From Schleiferiaceae bacterium (GTDB lineage: Bacteria; Bacteroidota; Bacteroidia; Flavobacteriales; Schleiferiaceae): a DNA stretch of 64,000 nt. The DNA lies in contig JAGYKI010000013.1 in the NCBI GenBank assembly GCA_018401735.1, positions 1 to 64,000 on the forward strand. The letters run 5' to 3'. Under the pieces are notes generated by a model. It made no database searches, had not been told where the DNA came from, and saw only the letters and a list, made by a program, of their open reading frames with translations. The translations under genes were made by a program, and so were the position numbers. Shown here piece after piece: positions 17,511 through 28,300 of the stretch (the first letter of the stretch is position 1; every line of letters begins with the position of its first letter).

Positions 17511-19076
17511 ATGAAAACAAATAAAAATCTAGTCTCCATGATTGCGCTAATTGTTGCGCTAGGAGGACTTTTAATGGGATTTGATGCCTCCGTAATTTCT
17601 GGAGTAGTTAAGTTTATTGAACCCGAATTTGATCTCAACAAGCTAGAGCTAGGTTGGTCGGTCGCTTCCCTTACCCTTACGGCAACGCTTGCCATGATGA
17701 TTGCAGGACCCATTAGTGATAAATACGGGCGCAGAACAGTATTGCGATATGCCGCCGCACTTTACGCTATTTCGGCTATTCTTTCGGCCATTGCCCCCTC
17801 CTTTCTATTCTTAGTTATTGCGCGAATGATCGGTGGTTTTGGCGTAGGTGCATCCTTAATTTTAGCGCCGATGTATATTGCGGAAATCGCCCCGAAAGAC
17901 TTACGGGGACGATTAGTTTCCTTCAATCAACTTAACATTGTTATCGGTATTTCTCTCGCTTTCTTCACCAATTATCTTATTCTACAATTGGGTAAAAGCG
18001 ATGCTAGTTGGGCCATAAACCTAAAGTTGGATGAATACAATTGGCGCTGGATGCTAGGCTTAGAAACTCTTCCCGCGATCTTATATTTCTTTGGCCTCTT
18101 CTTTGTCCCTCAGAGCCCACGATGGTTAATAATGCATGGCCGCTTTGCTGAAGCGGAAATAATTATGGCTAAAGTGGTAGGTGCTGATGCCGCTAAAATT
18201 GAGATCGATCGTATCCAAAAAAGTATTGAACTAGAAGAAAACAAGGAGGAAGCTAAGATCAAAGATCTATTCCGTCCGGGCCTACGCTTAGTTTTAACTA
18301 TTGGAATTGTGGTAGCTGTTCTTCAGCAAATAACTGGAATCAACTCGGTGTTCTTTTATGCGCCGATGATTTTCGAACAAAGTGGCCTCGGCACTGACGC
18401 CTCTTTTATGCAAGCCATTTTAGTAGGCTTGGTAAACCTCGCTTTTACCGTGTTAGCCATTTTATTTATCGACCGCCTTGGGCGTAAACCGCTCTTAAGT
18501 TTTGGGGTTGCGGGTATTGCACTTTCTATGTTCACCTTATCTTATGCCTTTAAAACAGCCGAATTTTCGGTAAGCCCAGAGCTTATTACCAACTTTGCCG
18601 AAAAATTCGACAGCTCAACTTTAGAAAGTTTAACCGCCACGGTTTATACCAGCGAAAGCGACTTTACTGCTGCTCTTGCAACCAAAATTGAAGCAGCCAC
18701 CTTGGAAGAACATCAGGCAGATATTGTTAAAGGGTCGATTAACATGAACACCTCCCTTACCTTAATTTCCATTCTTGCCTTTGTGGCCAGCTTTGCGATT
18801 TCCATTGGACCAGTTATGTGGGTGCTCTTTTCCGAGCTTTTCCCTAATAAAATACGGGGCATTGCTATTTCTTTCGTGGGTTTGATAAACTCTGCGGTAA
18901 GCTTTGTAGTACAATGGATTTTCCCATGGGAATTGGAGGTTCTCGGTAACTCTTTAACCTTCTTACTTTATGGCCTTTTCGCCGCCTTCGGACTGATCTT
19001 TATTATTAAAGTTATACCCGAAACCAAAGGTAAATCACTAGAAGAAATTGAAAAACAACTTGTTACCAAGGACTAA
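17511..19076 (+). CDS. MFS sugar transporter (sugar porter family)
   Basis: The 521-residue protein has 12 membrane spans and the sugar-porter motifs: GFDASVISG in span 1, DKYGRRT after span 2, PMYIAEIAPKDLRGRLVSFNQL, PQSPRWL, the QQITGINSVFFYAP segment, DRLGRKPL, and the closing PETKGKSLEEIE. These mark glucose/xylose/maltose-type porters. A roughly 80-residue polar insertion (about residues 345-415) between spans 8/9 and 10 is longer than in the E. coli-type porters. With the SSS protein it gives the operon two inner-membrane routes, perhaps one for glucose and one for oligosaccharides; that split is inference. The stop is followed two bases later by the next ATG. Confidence 0.9.
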   Translation: MKTNKNLVSMIALIVALGGLLMGFDASVISGVVKFIEPEFDLNKLELGWSVASLTLTATLAMMIAGPISDKYGRRTVLRYAAALYAISAILSAIAPSFLFLVIARMIGGFGVGASLILAPMYIAEIAPKDLRGRLVSFNQLNIVIGISLAFFTNYLILQLGKSDASWAINLKLDEYNWRWMLGLETLPAILYFFGLFFVPQSPRWLIMHGRFAEAEIIMAKVVGADAAKIEIDRIQKSIELEENKEEAKIKDLFRPGLRLVLTIGIVVAVLQQITGINSVFFYAPMIFEQSGLGTDASFMQAILVGLVNLAFTVLAILFIDRLGRKPLLSFGVAGIALSMFTLSYAFKTAEFSVSPELITNFAEKFDSSTLESLTATVYTSESDFTAALATKIEAATLEEHQADIVKGSINMNTSLTLISILAFVASFAISIGPVMWVLFSELFPNKIRGIAISFVGLINSAVSFVVQWIFPWELEVLGNSLTFLLYGLFAAFGLIFIIKVIPETKGKSLEEIEKQLVTKD

Positions 19077-19078
19077 CT

Positions 19079-20317
19079 ATGAGAAATTTTTTAAGCTTAA
19101 TTATTATAACAAGCACTATTGCCTGCTCAAACGGCAATGCCACAGAGAACGCATCTACCGAAAGGGAAAGCCCTAAAAACACGGTAGTGGTAGCAGCTAG
19201 CAGCTTTGTAAACAGTAGTTTACCAAACCTAAATAAAGATAGCCTTAGCATGCCTGCTAATTCGTGGTTAGAATATGAAGTAAATATTCCCGAAGCTGGT
19301 CGCTACCGACTTACCATAAATGGGAAAGCTGATACCAGTGCCCGGGTTTGGGTGGAAGATTACGTTAAAAACACCGATGGCCGTAGCTACAATATTAGTG
19401 GCGACCTCGCTTTCGCAGATGGGCAAGCTTATGTGATTGGTTCCCCGCTAGATAGTGGTATGCACCCCATGCGATTGCATTTTAAAGCGGGGACAACCCA
19501 AGCCGAAAGTATTGAATTTAAACTAATTAAACGTCACGCTTCCACTCCTAAAAGCAGCACCCAAAGCATGGAAGGCGAAGAATGGCAACTGGTGTGGAGC
19601 GATGAATTTGAGGGCGAAGGTTTACCCGATTCCACCAAGTGGAGTTACAATGTTGGCAACTGGGGTTGGGGCAATAATGAGCCGCAATTTTATACCGATG
19701 CCAAGCTGAAAAATGCTCGTCAAGAAAAGGGCAACCTCATTATTGAAGCGCATAAAAACGACGCTGGCTCTCCCTGGACCTCAGCACGTTTAAGCACACA
19801 AGGCAAAGAATCTTTTTTATATGGTAAGATTGAATTTAGAGCGAAAGTTCCCGTTGGACGTGGTACTTGGTCGGCAGGTTGGTTATTAGGCGATGAATAT
19901 CGCGATGAAATCTCCTGGCCCTACTGCGGTGAAATTGATGTTTTAGAATGCGTAGGTTACGAAATTAACGACAGTACCGGTGACGGTATTAACCATGCCA
20001 CCTGCCACACACGCGCCTATTACTTTAAACAAGGCAATCAGATTGGCAGTGAAATAGAAGTGAAAAACATGGATGGCGAATTTCATACCTATGCGGTAGA
20101 ATGGTATCCCGATGTGATTTACGGATTGGTAGATGGCGAGCGCTATTTCACTTACGATAAAAATGCGAACGAACTTGAATGGCCCTTTTTCAAGCCCCAA
20201 AACATTATTATTAACCTAGCCGTGGGCGGCGGTTGGGGTGGTGCTAAAGGCATCGATCCACAATGGGAAAGCCACCAATACATTTTAGATTATGTGCGGG
20301 TTTATGAATTACACTAG
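19079..20317 (+). CDS. GH16 beta-1,3-glucanase (laminarinase-like) lipoprotein with N-terminal CBM6-like domain
   Basis: The 412-residue product has a lipoprotein signal with Cys16 (TSTIACSN). A beta-sandwich of CBM6-like type follows at about residues 35-152 (NSWLEYEVNIPEAGRYRLTI). The GH16 domain begins near 168 (WQLVWSDEFEG). The catalytic motif GEIDVLEC gives E285 as nucleophile, D287, and E290 as acid/base. Text such as NWGWGNNEPQFYT and SARLSTQGK is typical of the laminarinase branch of GH16. It is expected at the cell surface or in the periplasm, cutting internal beta-1,3 links. It overlaps the following GH30 gene by 14 bases, implying translational coupling. Confidence 0.92.
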   Translation: MRNFLSLIIITSTIACSNGNATENASTERESPKNTVVVAASSFVNSSLPNLNKDSLSMPANSWLEYEVNIPEAGRYRLTINGKADTSARVWVEDYVKNTDGRSYNISGDLAFADGQAYVIGSPLDSGMHPMRLHFKAGTTQAESIEFKLIKRHASTPKSSTQSMEGEEWQLVWSDEFEGEGLPDSTKWSYNVGNWGWGNNEPQFYTDAKLKNARQEKGNLIIEAHKNDAGSPWTSARLSTQGKESFLYGKIEFRAKVPVGRGTWSAGWLLGDEYRDEISWPYCGEIDVLECVGYEINDSTGDGINHATCHTRAYYFKQGNQIGSEIEVKNMDGEFHTYAVEWYPDVIYGLVDGERYFTYDKNANELEWPFFKPQNIIINLAVGGGWGGAKGIDPQWESHQYILDYVRVYELH

Positions 20318-21818
20318 ACTTACTAAATACTTCAAAATCTCTCTTGGACTGGCTTTCCCTTTTTTGCTTTTTAGCTGCCAAAGTCCCGCAACGGTTTCGG
20401 ATGAGCTAAAGCTTGAAATCTATAACAGTTCTGCCGCAGGTGCGAAAATGGCCCAAAGCGAGCCTTTTGACTCGCTTACTGAATTTGGTATTGAAATCTT
20501 CCCAGAACAGACTTTCCAAACCATTGAAGGTTTTGGCGGCGCCTTTACCGAATCGAGCAGCCACTTGCTCCAAAAAATGAGCGACCATAAACGCAGGGAA
20601 GTACTCGAAGCTTATTTCTCCAGTGATGCGGCCGCTTATAGTTTGTGCCGCACGCATATTAACTCCTGCGACTTCTCTTTAAGTTCCTATGCTTATGCAG
20701 ATGTGCCCGATGATACCTTATTGGAATCTTTTAGCATTGCGGTAGATCGCGACGACATTATTCCTACCATTAAAGAAGCGCAAGCCATCTCTAAAAACGG
20801 CTTTAAAATTTTTGCCTCTCCTTGGACTGCTCCCACTTGGATGAAAGATAATCAATCCTATTTTGGAGGAAAACTCCTCCCCCAATATCGCTCGGTCTGG
20901 GCTAAGTATTTTTCTAAATATGCGCAGGCTTACGCGGCAGAAGGCATCCCCATTTGGGGTTTCACAGTAGAGAACGAACCCTTAGGCAACGATGCTAATT
21001 GGGAAAGCATGCATTTTACGCCCGAAGAAACCGCCGATTTCGTAGCCCATTATCTAGGCCCCCAATTAGAGGAAGATAGCCTAGACATTAAAATTCTCGT
21101 TTACGATCAAAACCGCGGCGAAGAACTCGAAGAATGGGCCAATGTGCTTTTGCAGGATTCGCTTGCTTCACCCTTTATCGCCGGTACCGCTGTTCATTGG
21201 TACACCAGTACTTACGATTGGTTTCCGAAATCGCTGCAACACACCCACGCCCTAGCGCCCGATAAAATGATTATCCAAACAGAAGCTTGTGTAGATGCGG
21301 AAATCCCGCACTGGCAGGAAGATGATTGGTACTGGCGTAAAGAAGCGACCGACTGGGGCTACGATTGGGCCAAGCCCGAAGACAAATACCTACACACACC
21401 TTATGTTCCCGCTTACCGCTATGCCCGCGATATAATCGGGTGCTTAAATAATTGGGTGGCCGGTTGGGTAGATTGGAATATGGTCCTCGATAAACAAGGT
21501 GGGCCCAATCATGCCAAAAACTGGTGTGTAGCACCGGTATTAGTCGATACTATTCGCGATGAAGTATACTTCACACCTCTCTATTATATTCTCCGTCAGT
21601 TTAGTCAATTCATTCAACCCCAAGCAAAACGCATTGGCTTTAGCTGTTCGGATGAATCGCTTTTACTTACAGCCGTTCAAAACCCCGATGAAAGTATTGT
21701 CGTTTATTTATTTAACACCGACGCACGTGCGAAAAGCTTCACTCTTAAAATTGGTGAGCGCGAAATCAAAACTTTAGTGCCCGCACAGGCACTGCAAAAC
21801 CTAGTACTAAAACCCTAA
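20304..21818 (+). CDS. GH30 beta-glucanase/glucosidase lipoprotein
   Basis: The product of 504 residues starts at the ATG at 20304, giving a lipoprotein signal (FPFLLFSCQS, Cys25). GH30 motifs are clear: TIEGFGGAFTES, SPWTAPTWMKDN, FTVENEP with E224 as acid/base, and MIIQTEACVDAE with E327 as nucleophile. A short beta-sandwich closes the protein. GH30 enzymes in beta-glucan loci usually act on beta-1,6 links (GH30_3) or as exo-beta-glucosidases (GH30_1); the exact subfamily cannot be fixed by eye. In a laminarin locus, removal of beta-1,6 branches is the likely role. It is coupled to the GH16 gene by overlap. Confidence 0.9.
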   Translation: MNYTRLTKYFKISLGLAFPFLLFSCQSPATVSDELKLEIYNSSAAGAKMAQSEPFDSLTEFGIEIFPEQTFQTIEGFGGAFTESSSHLLQKMSDHKRREVLEAYFSSDAAAYSLCRTHINSCDFSLSSYAYADVPDDTLLESFSIAVDRDDIIPTIKEAQAISKNGFKIFASPWTAPTWMKDNQSYFGGKLLPQYRSVWAKYFSKYAQAYAAEGIPIWGFTVENEPLGNDANWESMHFTPEETADFVAHYLGPQLEEDSLDIKILVYDQNRGEELEEWANVLLQDSLASPFIAGTAVHWYTSTYDWFPKSLQHTHALAPDKMIIQTEACVDAEIPHWQEDDWYWRKEATDWGYDWAKPEDKYLHTPYVPAYRYARDIIGCLNNWVAGWVDWNMVLDKQGGPNHAKNWCVAPVLVDTIRDEVYFTPLYYILRQFSQFIQPQAKRIGFSCSDESLLLTAVQNPDESIVVYLFNTDARAKSFTLKIGEREIKTLVPAQALQNLVLKP

Positions 21819-21829
21819 GATTTTTTTTG

Positions 21830-24800
21830 ATGTCTTCTAAAGCAGAAACCATTTTCCTTGGCTCTAACCCTATTCAACAAGCTCCCACTCAGGTAGAAGG
21901 GGGCTTTGTAGAAATTTCGGGGGAAAGCTATTACAAGATTTCCAACTACCACGCGATGGACCCCTTCTTTATGACCGTGGTTAGCCCGAGCGATCAGTGG
22001 CTTTTTATTGCTAGTAATGGCGGACTTACCGCGGGTAGAAAGAATGCGGAATCGGCCTTGTTCCCTTATTATACCGACGATAAAATTATCGACAATGCGG
22101 AAAATACGGGTTCTAAAACCTTAATTAAAGTAAAGCGTGACGAAGATACCCAATTGTGGGAAGCCTTTTCGCTGCGTTCCGAAGGCCTGTATCAAATTCG
22201 CAGAAATATTTACAAAAACAGCTTGGGCAATAAGCTGCGCTTCGAAGAAATTAATGAAAGCCTCGGCCTAAGTTTTAGCTATGAATGGTCTTTCAGCAAT
22301 CGCTATGGGTTTATTAAAAAAAGCTGGCTTAAAAATTTAAGTCCTGATACCGCAGATATCGCCATTCTCGATGGTTTGCAAAATATTTTACCTTCGGGTG
22401 TCAATAGCGCTCTGCAAAGTGGCAGAAGCACTTTGGTAGATGCTTACAAGAAAAACGAAAAGATAGCCGATTCTACTTTAGCCATTTTTAGTCTAAGCGC
22501 ACGCATCGTTGACAAAGCCGAGCCCGCCGAAGCTTTAAGAGCTAATACCATTTGGTCTAGTGGCCTTGCGGCAGATGCGCTTTTACTTTCCAATTTGCAA
22601 TTGAATAATTTTCGCCGTGGTACTACCATTGAAAACGAAAGTTTTATCAAAGCTACTAAAGGGGCCTATTTTATTCATAGCCAATTTAAAATGGCCGCAA
22701 ACGAAGAGAAGCATTGGCTTTGTGTAGCAGAACTCAATATGTCTAGCGCCCAAGTTGCGCAACTAAGAGAAGAACTTAAAAACGAAAGTGCCTTAGTAAC
22801 GAAGGTCGAAGCAGAAATTACCGCCGACTCCCTCAAACTTAAAAAACTAGTAGGCTTAGCCGATGGTTTACAAAGTAGTAAGGACAAGCTAATTAGCACC
22901 CGTCATTACAGTAATGTGCTTTTTAACATTATGCGTGGTGGTATTTTCGAAGGCCTGTACCTGCTTAGTAAAAACGACCTTTTAAAGTACTTCCATATTG
23001 TAAACCATAAACTAAGCATGGCCTACGCTACCTTTTTCGATAGCCTAGATGAGCAGCTTAGTTATAGCAGTTTAGTTGCCAAGGCCAAAGAAACAGGCAA
23101 CAGCGATTTAACCCGCATTTGCCGAGAATATTTGCCGCTATCATTCAGCCGCCGCCACGGTGATCCCAGCCGCCCCTGGAATTATTTTAGCATCGAAAAC
23201 CTCGATCAAGAAGGCAATCGCATTATAAATTACGAAGGCAACTGGCGCGATATTTTTCAAAACTGGGAAGCGCTGAGCTATTCTTTCCCGCTTTATATTG
23301 AGGGGATCATTGCCAAATTTGTTAACGCATCTACGCTTGACGGTTATAACCCTTATCGCATTTCTAAAAATGGTATCGATTGGGAAGTAATTGAAGAGCA
23401 TGATCCATGGTCTTTTATTGGCTATTGGGGTGATCATCAGATTATTTATCTGCAAAAACTCCTCGAACATTCGGCGGCGCATTACCCCAACAAACTGCAG
23501 GAAATGCTATCGGAAGAATCCTTCGTTTACGCGAATGTCCCTTACCGGATAAAATCCTATTCCGAAATAGTGCGAGATTCTAGCGATACCATCGACTTTG
23601 ATCACGATTTGGAAAAAATAATTCAAGGCCGCGTAGAGGCAGTGGGCAGCGATGGTCGCTTGGCTTGGGATCAATCACAAAATATTATTAAGGCGAATTT
23701 GGCAGAGAAAATCCTCCTAACCGCCTTAACCAAACTCTATAATTTTATTCCCGAAACTGGCATTTGGCTTAATACGCAAAGACCAGAATGGAATGATGCC
23801 AACAATGCTCTCGTTGGGAATGGGGTAAGCATGGTGACTCTTTATTATTTACGTCGTTTTATTGCTTTTAATAGCAGGCTCTTCAGCGAGTCTAACCAAA
23901 GTACTTTCGCTTTACATAGCCCGCTTTACGATTTAACCGCTAATGTTTTAAAGACTTTCCAAGAGCATAAAGATTCCCTTGGTAAACCTTTTAGTGCGCA
24001 AGAACGTCGTGCCGTATGCGACAGTCTTGGTTATGCGGGCGATCGCTATCGCGCTATTGCCTATTCAGGTTTAGGGGGCGAAAAACAAGATATTGATAAA
24101 CAAGCCATCCTCACTTTATTTGATTTAGCCTTAGCGTATATCGATGATGCTATTGCTAAAAACCGTCGCAGCGATGGTCTTTATCATGCCTATAATTTAA
24201 TTGATTTTAGCGAAAATAGCATAGAGGTTTCCAATCTCTACGAAATGTTAGAAGGACAAGTAGCGGCTTTAAGTACCGATAATTTAAAGGCGGAAGAAGC
24301 CCTGCATATACTGGACAAATTAAAGCAAAGTGCCATGTACCGTGCCGATCAGTATAGTTATATGCTTTATCCAGATCGGACTTTAGCGCCTTTTATCGAT
24401 AAAAATAATATCCCTGCCAGTTTTGTAGAGGCTTCTGCTTTAATTAAGGCCATGCACGCCCAAGGCAATCAAAGCATTGTAGAAATTGGAGGACCTGGAT
24501 CCTATCATTTTAATGGCGACCTGAGCAATGCCAAAGATTTAGAAGCACGTTTAAACCAACTAGCCCAATCTCCTTGGGCAGAACTCGCTCGTGCAGAAGC
24601 TAATTCTTTGCTGGAGCTTTTTGAAAAGATCTTTAATCACCGTGCTTTTACGGGCCGCTCCGGTACCTTTTACGGTTACGAAGGCTTGGGAAGCATTTAC
24701 TGGCACATGGTTTCTAAACTTCTCTTAGCCGTGCAAGAGAATATTTACAAAGGTAAAGCTACCCAGGCTGATCCTAAAGTTATGGGGGCCTTAATCGATC

Positions 24801-25282
24801 ACTACTACGAAATTAGAGCCGGTATAGGGGCTAATAAAAACCCGCAATTATACGGCGCTTTCCCAACCGACGCTTACTCGCATACACCCTCTAATGCTGG
24901 GGTTCAGCAGCCTGGCATGACCGGACAAGTAAAAGAAGACGTGTTAAACCGTTGGGCCGAATTAGGACTAAAAGTAGAGCAAGGTCAACTGAGCATTACA
25001 CCTTTCTTTATGCACCCCGACGAGTTTAATAGCAGCGCAAGTACCTTTGAATATGTAGATGCTCTGGGCGAATTTCAAAGTATTGAGCTAAAAGAAGGTC
25101 AAATGGCTTTCAGCTATTGTGGTGTACCTATTATTTACCAATCTGGCGCAAGCTACCAGCTTACTATTTTCTATGCCGATGGCAAAGAAGACAGAACAGA
25201 TCAATCGAGCCTAAGCTTAGCCACAAGCCAAGGCATATTTAGCCGCAGTGGCCACATTAAACGTATCGAATTAAGCTTTTAA
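21830..25282 (+). CDS. cytoplasmic GH94/GH149-like beta-glucan phosphorylase
   Basis: This 1150-residue protein has no signal peptide. The N-terminal part reads like the anti-parallel beta domain of GH94-clan phosphorylases (LFIASNGGLTAGR, ALFPYYTDDKIID). The centre is helical, with VIEEHDPWSFIGYWGDHQIIYLQKLLE (read in pieces), and the key text RPEWNDANNALVGNG matches the WND motif holding the general acid of GH94 enzymes (D656 here). Near the end HTPSNAGVQQPGMTGQVKEDV and FFMHPDEF are present. The size, about 1150, fits GH149 beta-1,3-glucan phosphorylases better than the about 800-residue GH94 cellobiose enzymes; GH161 is an alternative. Such enzymes split beta-1,3-glucan with phosphate to glucose-1-phosphate. 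The start is ATG 21830; the TTG just before it is not needed. Confidence 0.78.
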   Translation: MSSKAETIFLGSNPIQQAPTQVEGGFVEISGESYYKISNYHAMDPFFMTVVSPSDQWLFIASNGGLTAGRKNAESALFPYYTDDKIIDNAENTGSKTLIKVKRDEDTQLWEAFSLRSEGLYQIRRNIYKNSLGNKLRFEEINESLGLSFSYEWSFSNRYGFIKKSWLKNLSPDTADIAILDGLQNILPSGVNSALQSGRSTLVDAYKKNEKIADSTLAIFSLSARIVDKAEPAEALRANTIWSSGLAADALLLSNLQLNNFRRGTTIENESFIKATKGAYFIHSQFKMAANEEKHWLCVAELNMSSAQVAQLREELKNESALVTKVEAEITADSLKLKKLVGLADGLQSSKDKLISTRHYSNVLFNIMRGGIFEGLYLLSKNDLLKYFHIVNHKLSMAYATFFDSLDEQLSYSSLVAKAKETGNSDLTRICREYLPLSFSRRHGDPSRPWNYFSIENLDQEGNRIINYEGNWRDIFQNWEALSYSFPLYIEGIIAKFVNASTLDGYNPYRISKNGIDWEVIEEHDPWSFIGYWGDHQIIYLQKLLEHSAAHYPNKLQEMLSEESFVYANVPYRIKSYSEIVRDSSDTIDFDHDLEKIIQGRVEAVGSDGRLAWDQSQNIIKANLAEKILLTALTKLYNFIPETGIWLNTQRPEWNDANNALVGNGVSMVTLYYLRRFIAFNSRLFSESNQSTFALHSPLYDLTANVLKTFQEHKDSLGKPFSAQERRAVCDSLGYAGDRYRAIAYSGLGGEKQDIDKQAILTLFDLALAYIDDAIAKNRRSDGLYHAYNLIDFSENSIEVSNLYEMLEGQVAALSTDNLKAEEALHILDKLKQSAMYRADQYSYMLYPDRTLAPFIDKNNIPASFVEASALIKAMHAQGNQSIVEIGGPGSYHFNGDLSNAKDLEARLNQLAQSPWAELARAEANSLLELFEKIFNHRAFTGRSGTFYGYEGLGSIYWHMVSKLLLAVQENIYKGKATQADPKVMGALIDHYYEIRAGIGANKNPQLYGAFPTDAYSHTPSNAGVQQPGMTGQVKEDVLNRWAELGLKVEQGQLSITPFFMHPDEFNSSASTFEYVDALGEFQSIELKEGQMAFSYCGVPIIYQSGASYQLTIFYADGKEDRTDQSSLSLATSQGIFSRSGHIKRIELSF

Positions 25283-25311
25283 TTGACTAAAAAGCACTTT
25301 AAAATCTAGTT

Positions 25312-28300
25312 ATGATTAAAATTTATCAGCGCTTAACGCAGATGATCATATTGACCTTAATGGTTCAATTATCTGCAGTAGCGCAGATAGTAAACGTTGG
25401 CAGTGGAAGCTATACCACCGCTTTTCCGGGTACGGATGCGGCCGGTAGAAATGGTTATCCCTCGGGCACACCCTTTGTGGTGGGCAATGCTGCTAACCGT
25501 CCTGTGCCTACCAACGATTGGTGGTCGGATAAAGTTAAAAATGCGCATTCGAGCAACCTATTTAACTATCCCTTTACAGAGAAGACGCTTAATAGCGGCC
25601 TGGTTCTTACCTATATTCCGTGGGGGCCAATTGACAATATCGAACCCGTTAAAGTAGGCTTAAACGGCCTTAATGCTAGCGCCGCAAATATTTCTGATTT
25701 TAGCGACTGGACCATTACCATGCAGTGGAAAAATGGCACGAAGCAAATGGAAGCGACCACTGGTATCGGAATGCCTTTTGTTTACTTTACCAAAGATTCG
25801 GCTAGCACGGTAGAAATTACCGCCGATCAAGGAACGGCCACCATTCATAATGAAATTCTTATTATTGAGAATTTACGCAATGGTGCCGACTTCGCGGTAT
25901 ATGCTCCAAGTGGTAGTGTTTGGACCCAAAGTGGCAATGTTTACAGTTCTAGCTTAAACGGTGAAAATTACTGGTCTCTGGCTTTCTTGCCGTTGAGCTC
26001 TAGCAATTTATTAACCGCCGCCACCAGCTTTCAGCAATATGCTTATGTTTTCCCCACGGGCACCACAAGTTCTTTCTCTTACGATGAAAACACCAGTCAA
26101 GTTACCACGACTTTTAACGTGCAGACTAGTGTTAAAGAGGGCACTGCTACCAATATGCTTTTAGGACTTTTACCTCATCAATGGGCTAATTTAAGCAGCG
26201 GTAGCGTAAACACACCGCACATTTACAATACCGTAAGAGGGCAGTTAAAAATGATGGCGGGCAATACTTTTAGCACGGTGAATACCTTTTACGGCATTCT
26301 TCCTACCCTGCCTTATATCGACTTTTACAGTCCTACTTTCAGTCCCGCAAAAATGAACACCAAGATTAAACTTTTGGAAAACGAAGGCTTAGCCACGTGG
26401 ACCGATTCATATAATGAAGGTCAAGCCATGAACCGTTTAATTCAAACGGCCCGCGTTGCTGAAATTAGCGGCGATACCGTAGCTTTAAATAAAATCGTAA
26501 GCACCATTAAAGCGCGTTTAGAAGACTGGTTAAAAGCCAATAGTGGTGAAGTAGCTTTCTTATTTTATTACAATCAAACTTGGTCGGCTATGCTAGGCTA
26601 TCCTGCGGGTCATGGCCAAGATGTGAATATTAATGATCATCATTTTCATTGGGGCTATTTTATTCATGCAGCGGCTTTTTTAGAGCAATACGATGCGGGT
26701 TGGAAAAACCAGTGGGGTGATATGATTAATCTTTTAGTGCGTGATGCCGCTAGCAGCAATCGCCAAGATAACCTCTTCCCTTACTTGCGAAATTTTAGTC
26801 CTTATGCCGGACATTGCTGGGCCAATGGCTTTGCGACATTTCCGCAAGGAAACGACCAAGAGTCTACTTCCGAAAGCATGCAGTTTAACTCCTCTTTAAT
26901 TCATTGGGGAGAAGTTACCGGTAACGATTCTATTCGCGATTTAGGCATTTACCTCTACACTACCGAGCAAGCCGCAGTAGAAGAATATTGGTTTGATATG
27001 TACAATCGCAATTTTGCCAGTAGTCAACAATACTCCCTAGTATCAAGAGTGTGGGGCAACAGCTATGATAATGGCACCTTTTGGACGGCAGACATCGCCG
27101 CTTCCTACGGTATTGAAATGTACCCTATCCACGGAGGTTCTTTATATCTAGGCCATAATGTTTCCTATGTAGATCAGCTTTGGGCCGAAATTGAACAAAA
27201 TACAGGCATCTTAACTAATGACCCCAATGTAAATCTATGGCATGATGTAAAGTGGAAATACCTCTCTTTTACCGATCCCCAAAAGGCCATAACGATGTAC
27301 GATTCTTATCCCGAAAGAAACCTCAAGTTTGGGATTTCCGATGCGCAAACCTACCATTGGCTGCACAGCATGAACGTATTAGGCGAGGTTAGCACGGCTA
27401 TTACGTCTAACCACCCCTTAGCGGCCGCTTTTAATAATAATGGAACCATTATATATGTGGCCCAAAATTATGGTAACGATAGCATCGTAGTAAACTTCTC
27501 CGATGGTTTTAACTTAGATGTACCCGGACATAAACTGGTAACTAGCATTGATGTGGACGTAGACGGGGTTTTAAGCAGCAGCTTTACGCGCGCTTACCCC
27601 GGCGGATCTGTTGATTTAGACGTAGTAACTTCGGGAACGGGCATTGTTTCTAAGGTAGAGTTTTACCAAGAAGATGTGCTTATTGGCACCAGCAATAGCG
27701 CTCCTTATATGGTGGCCGCCGATAGTCTGCAAGTTGGGGTGCATAACTTCTATGCTCGCGTTTACGAGGGAAACACCAATTACGCACTTACCAATTTAGT
27801 GAGCGTACAAGTAGGAGAGCAATATGCCTTTTCTGGCATTCCCACTCCCATTCCAGGGTCTTTTGAAGCAGGGCATTATGATGTTTTTGAAGGCGGTAAT
27901 GGCAATGGTATTGCTTACCAAGACCTCAGCGCTAATAATAACGGCGGCTTCCGCCCTTTGGAAGACGTTGACGCTGAACTAAACCAAAATGAAGGAGCCG
28001 TGGTAGGATGGATATCGGCCGGTGAGTGGTTGGAATATACCGTAGACGTGCAAACCGCCGGTGAATATAAATTAGAAATGCGCTATGCCTGTGGTAATTC
28101 TGCCGGTGGCGGTCCCTTGCGCATAGAATCAGACGGTGATCTTGTTTTCGGTGGCATTGGCGTAAACAACACCAATGGTTGGAATACTTGGGCTACCAAA
28201 ACCCTAACCGACATTCCTCTTAAAAGTGGCGAGCAAGTAATGCGTATCCATTTTGAAAGCGGCGAAGTAAACGTGGGTAAGTTCACTTGGACCTACGAAG

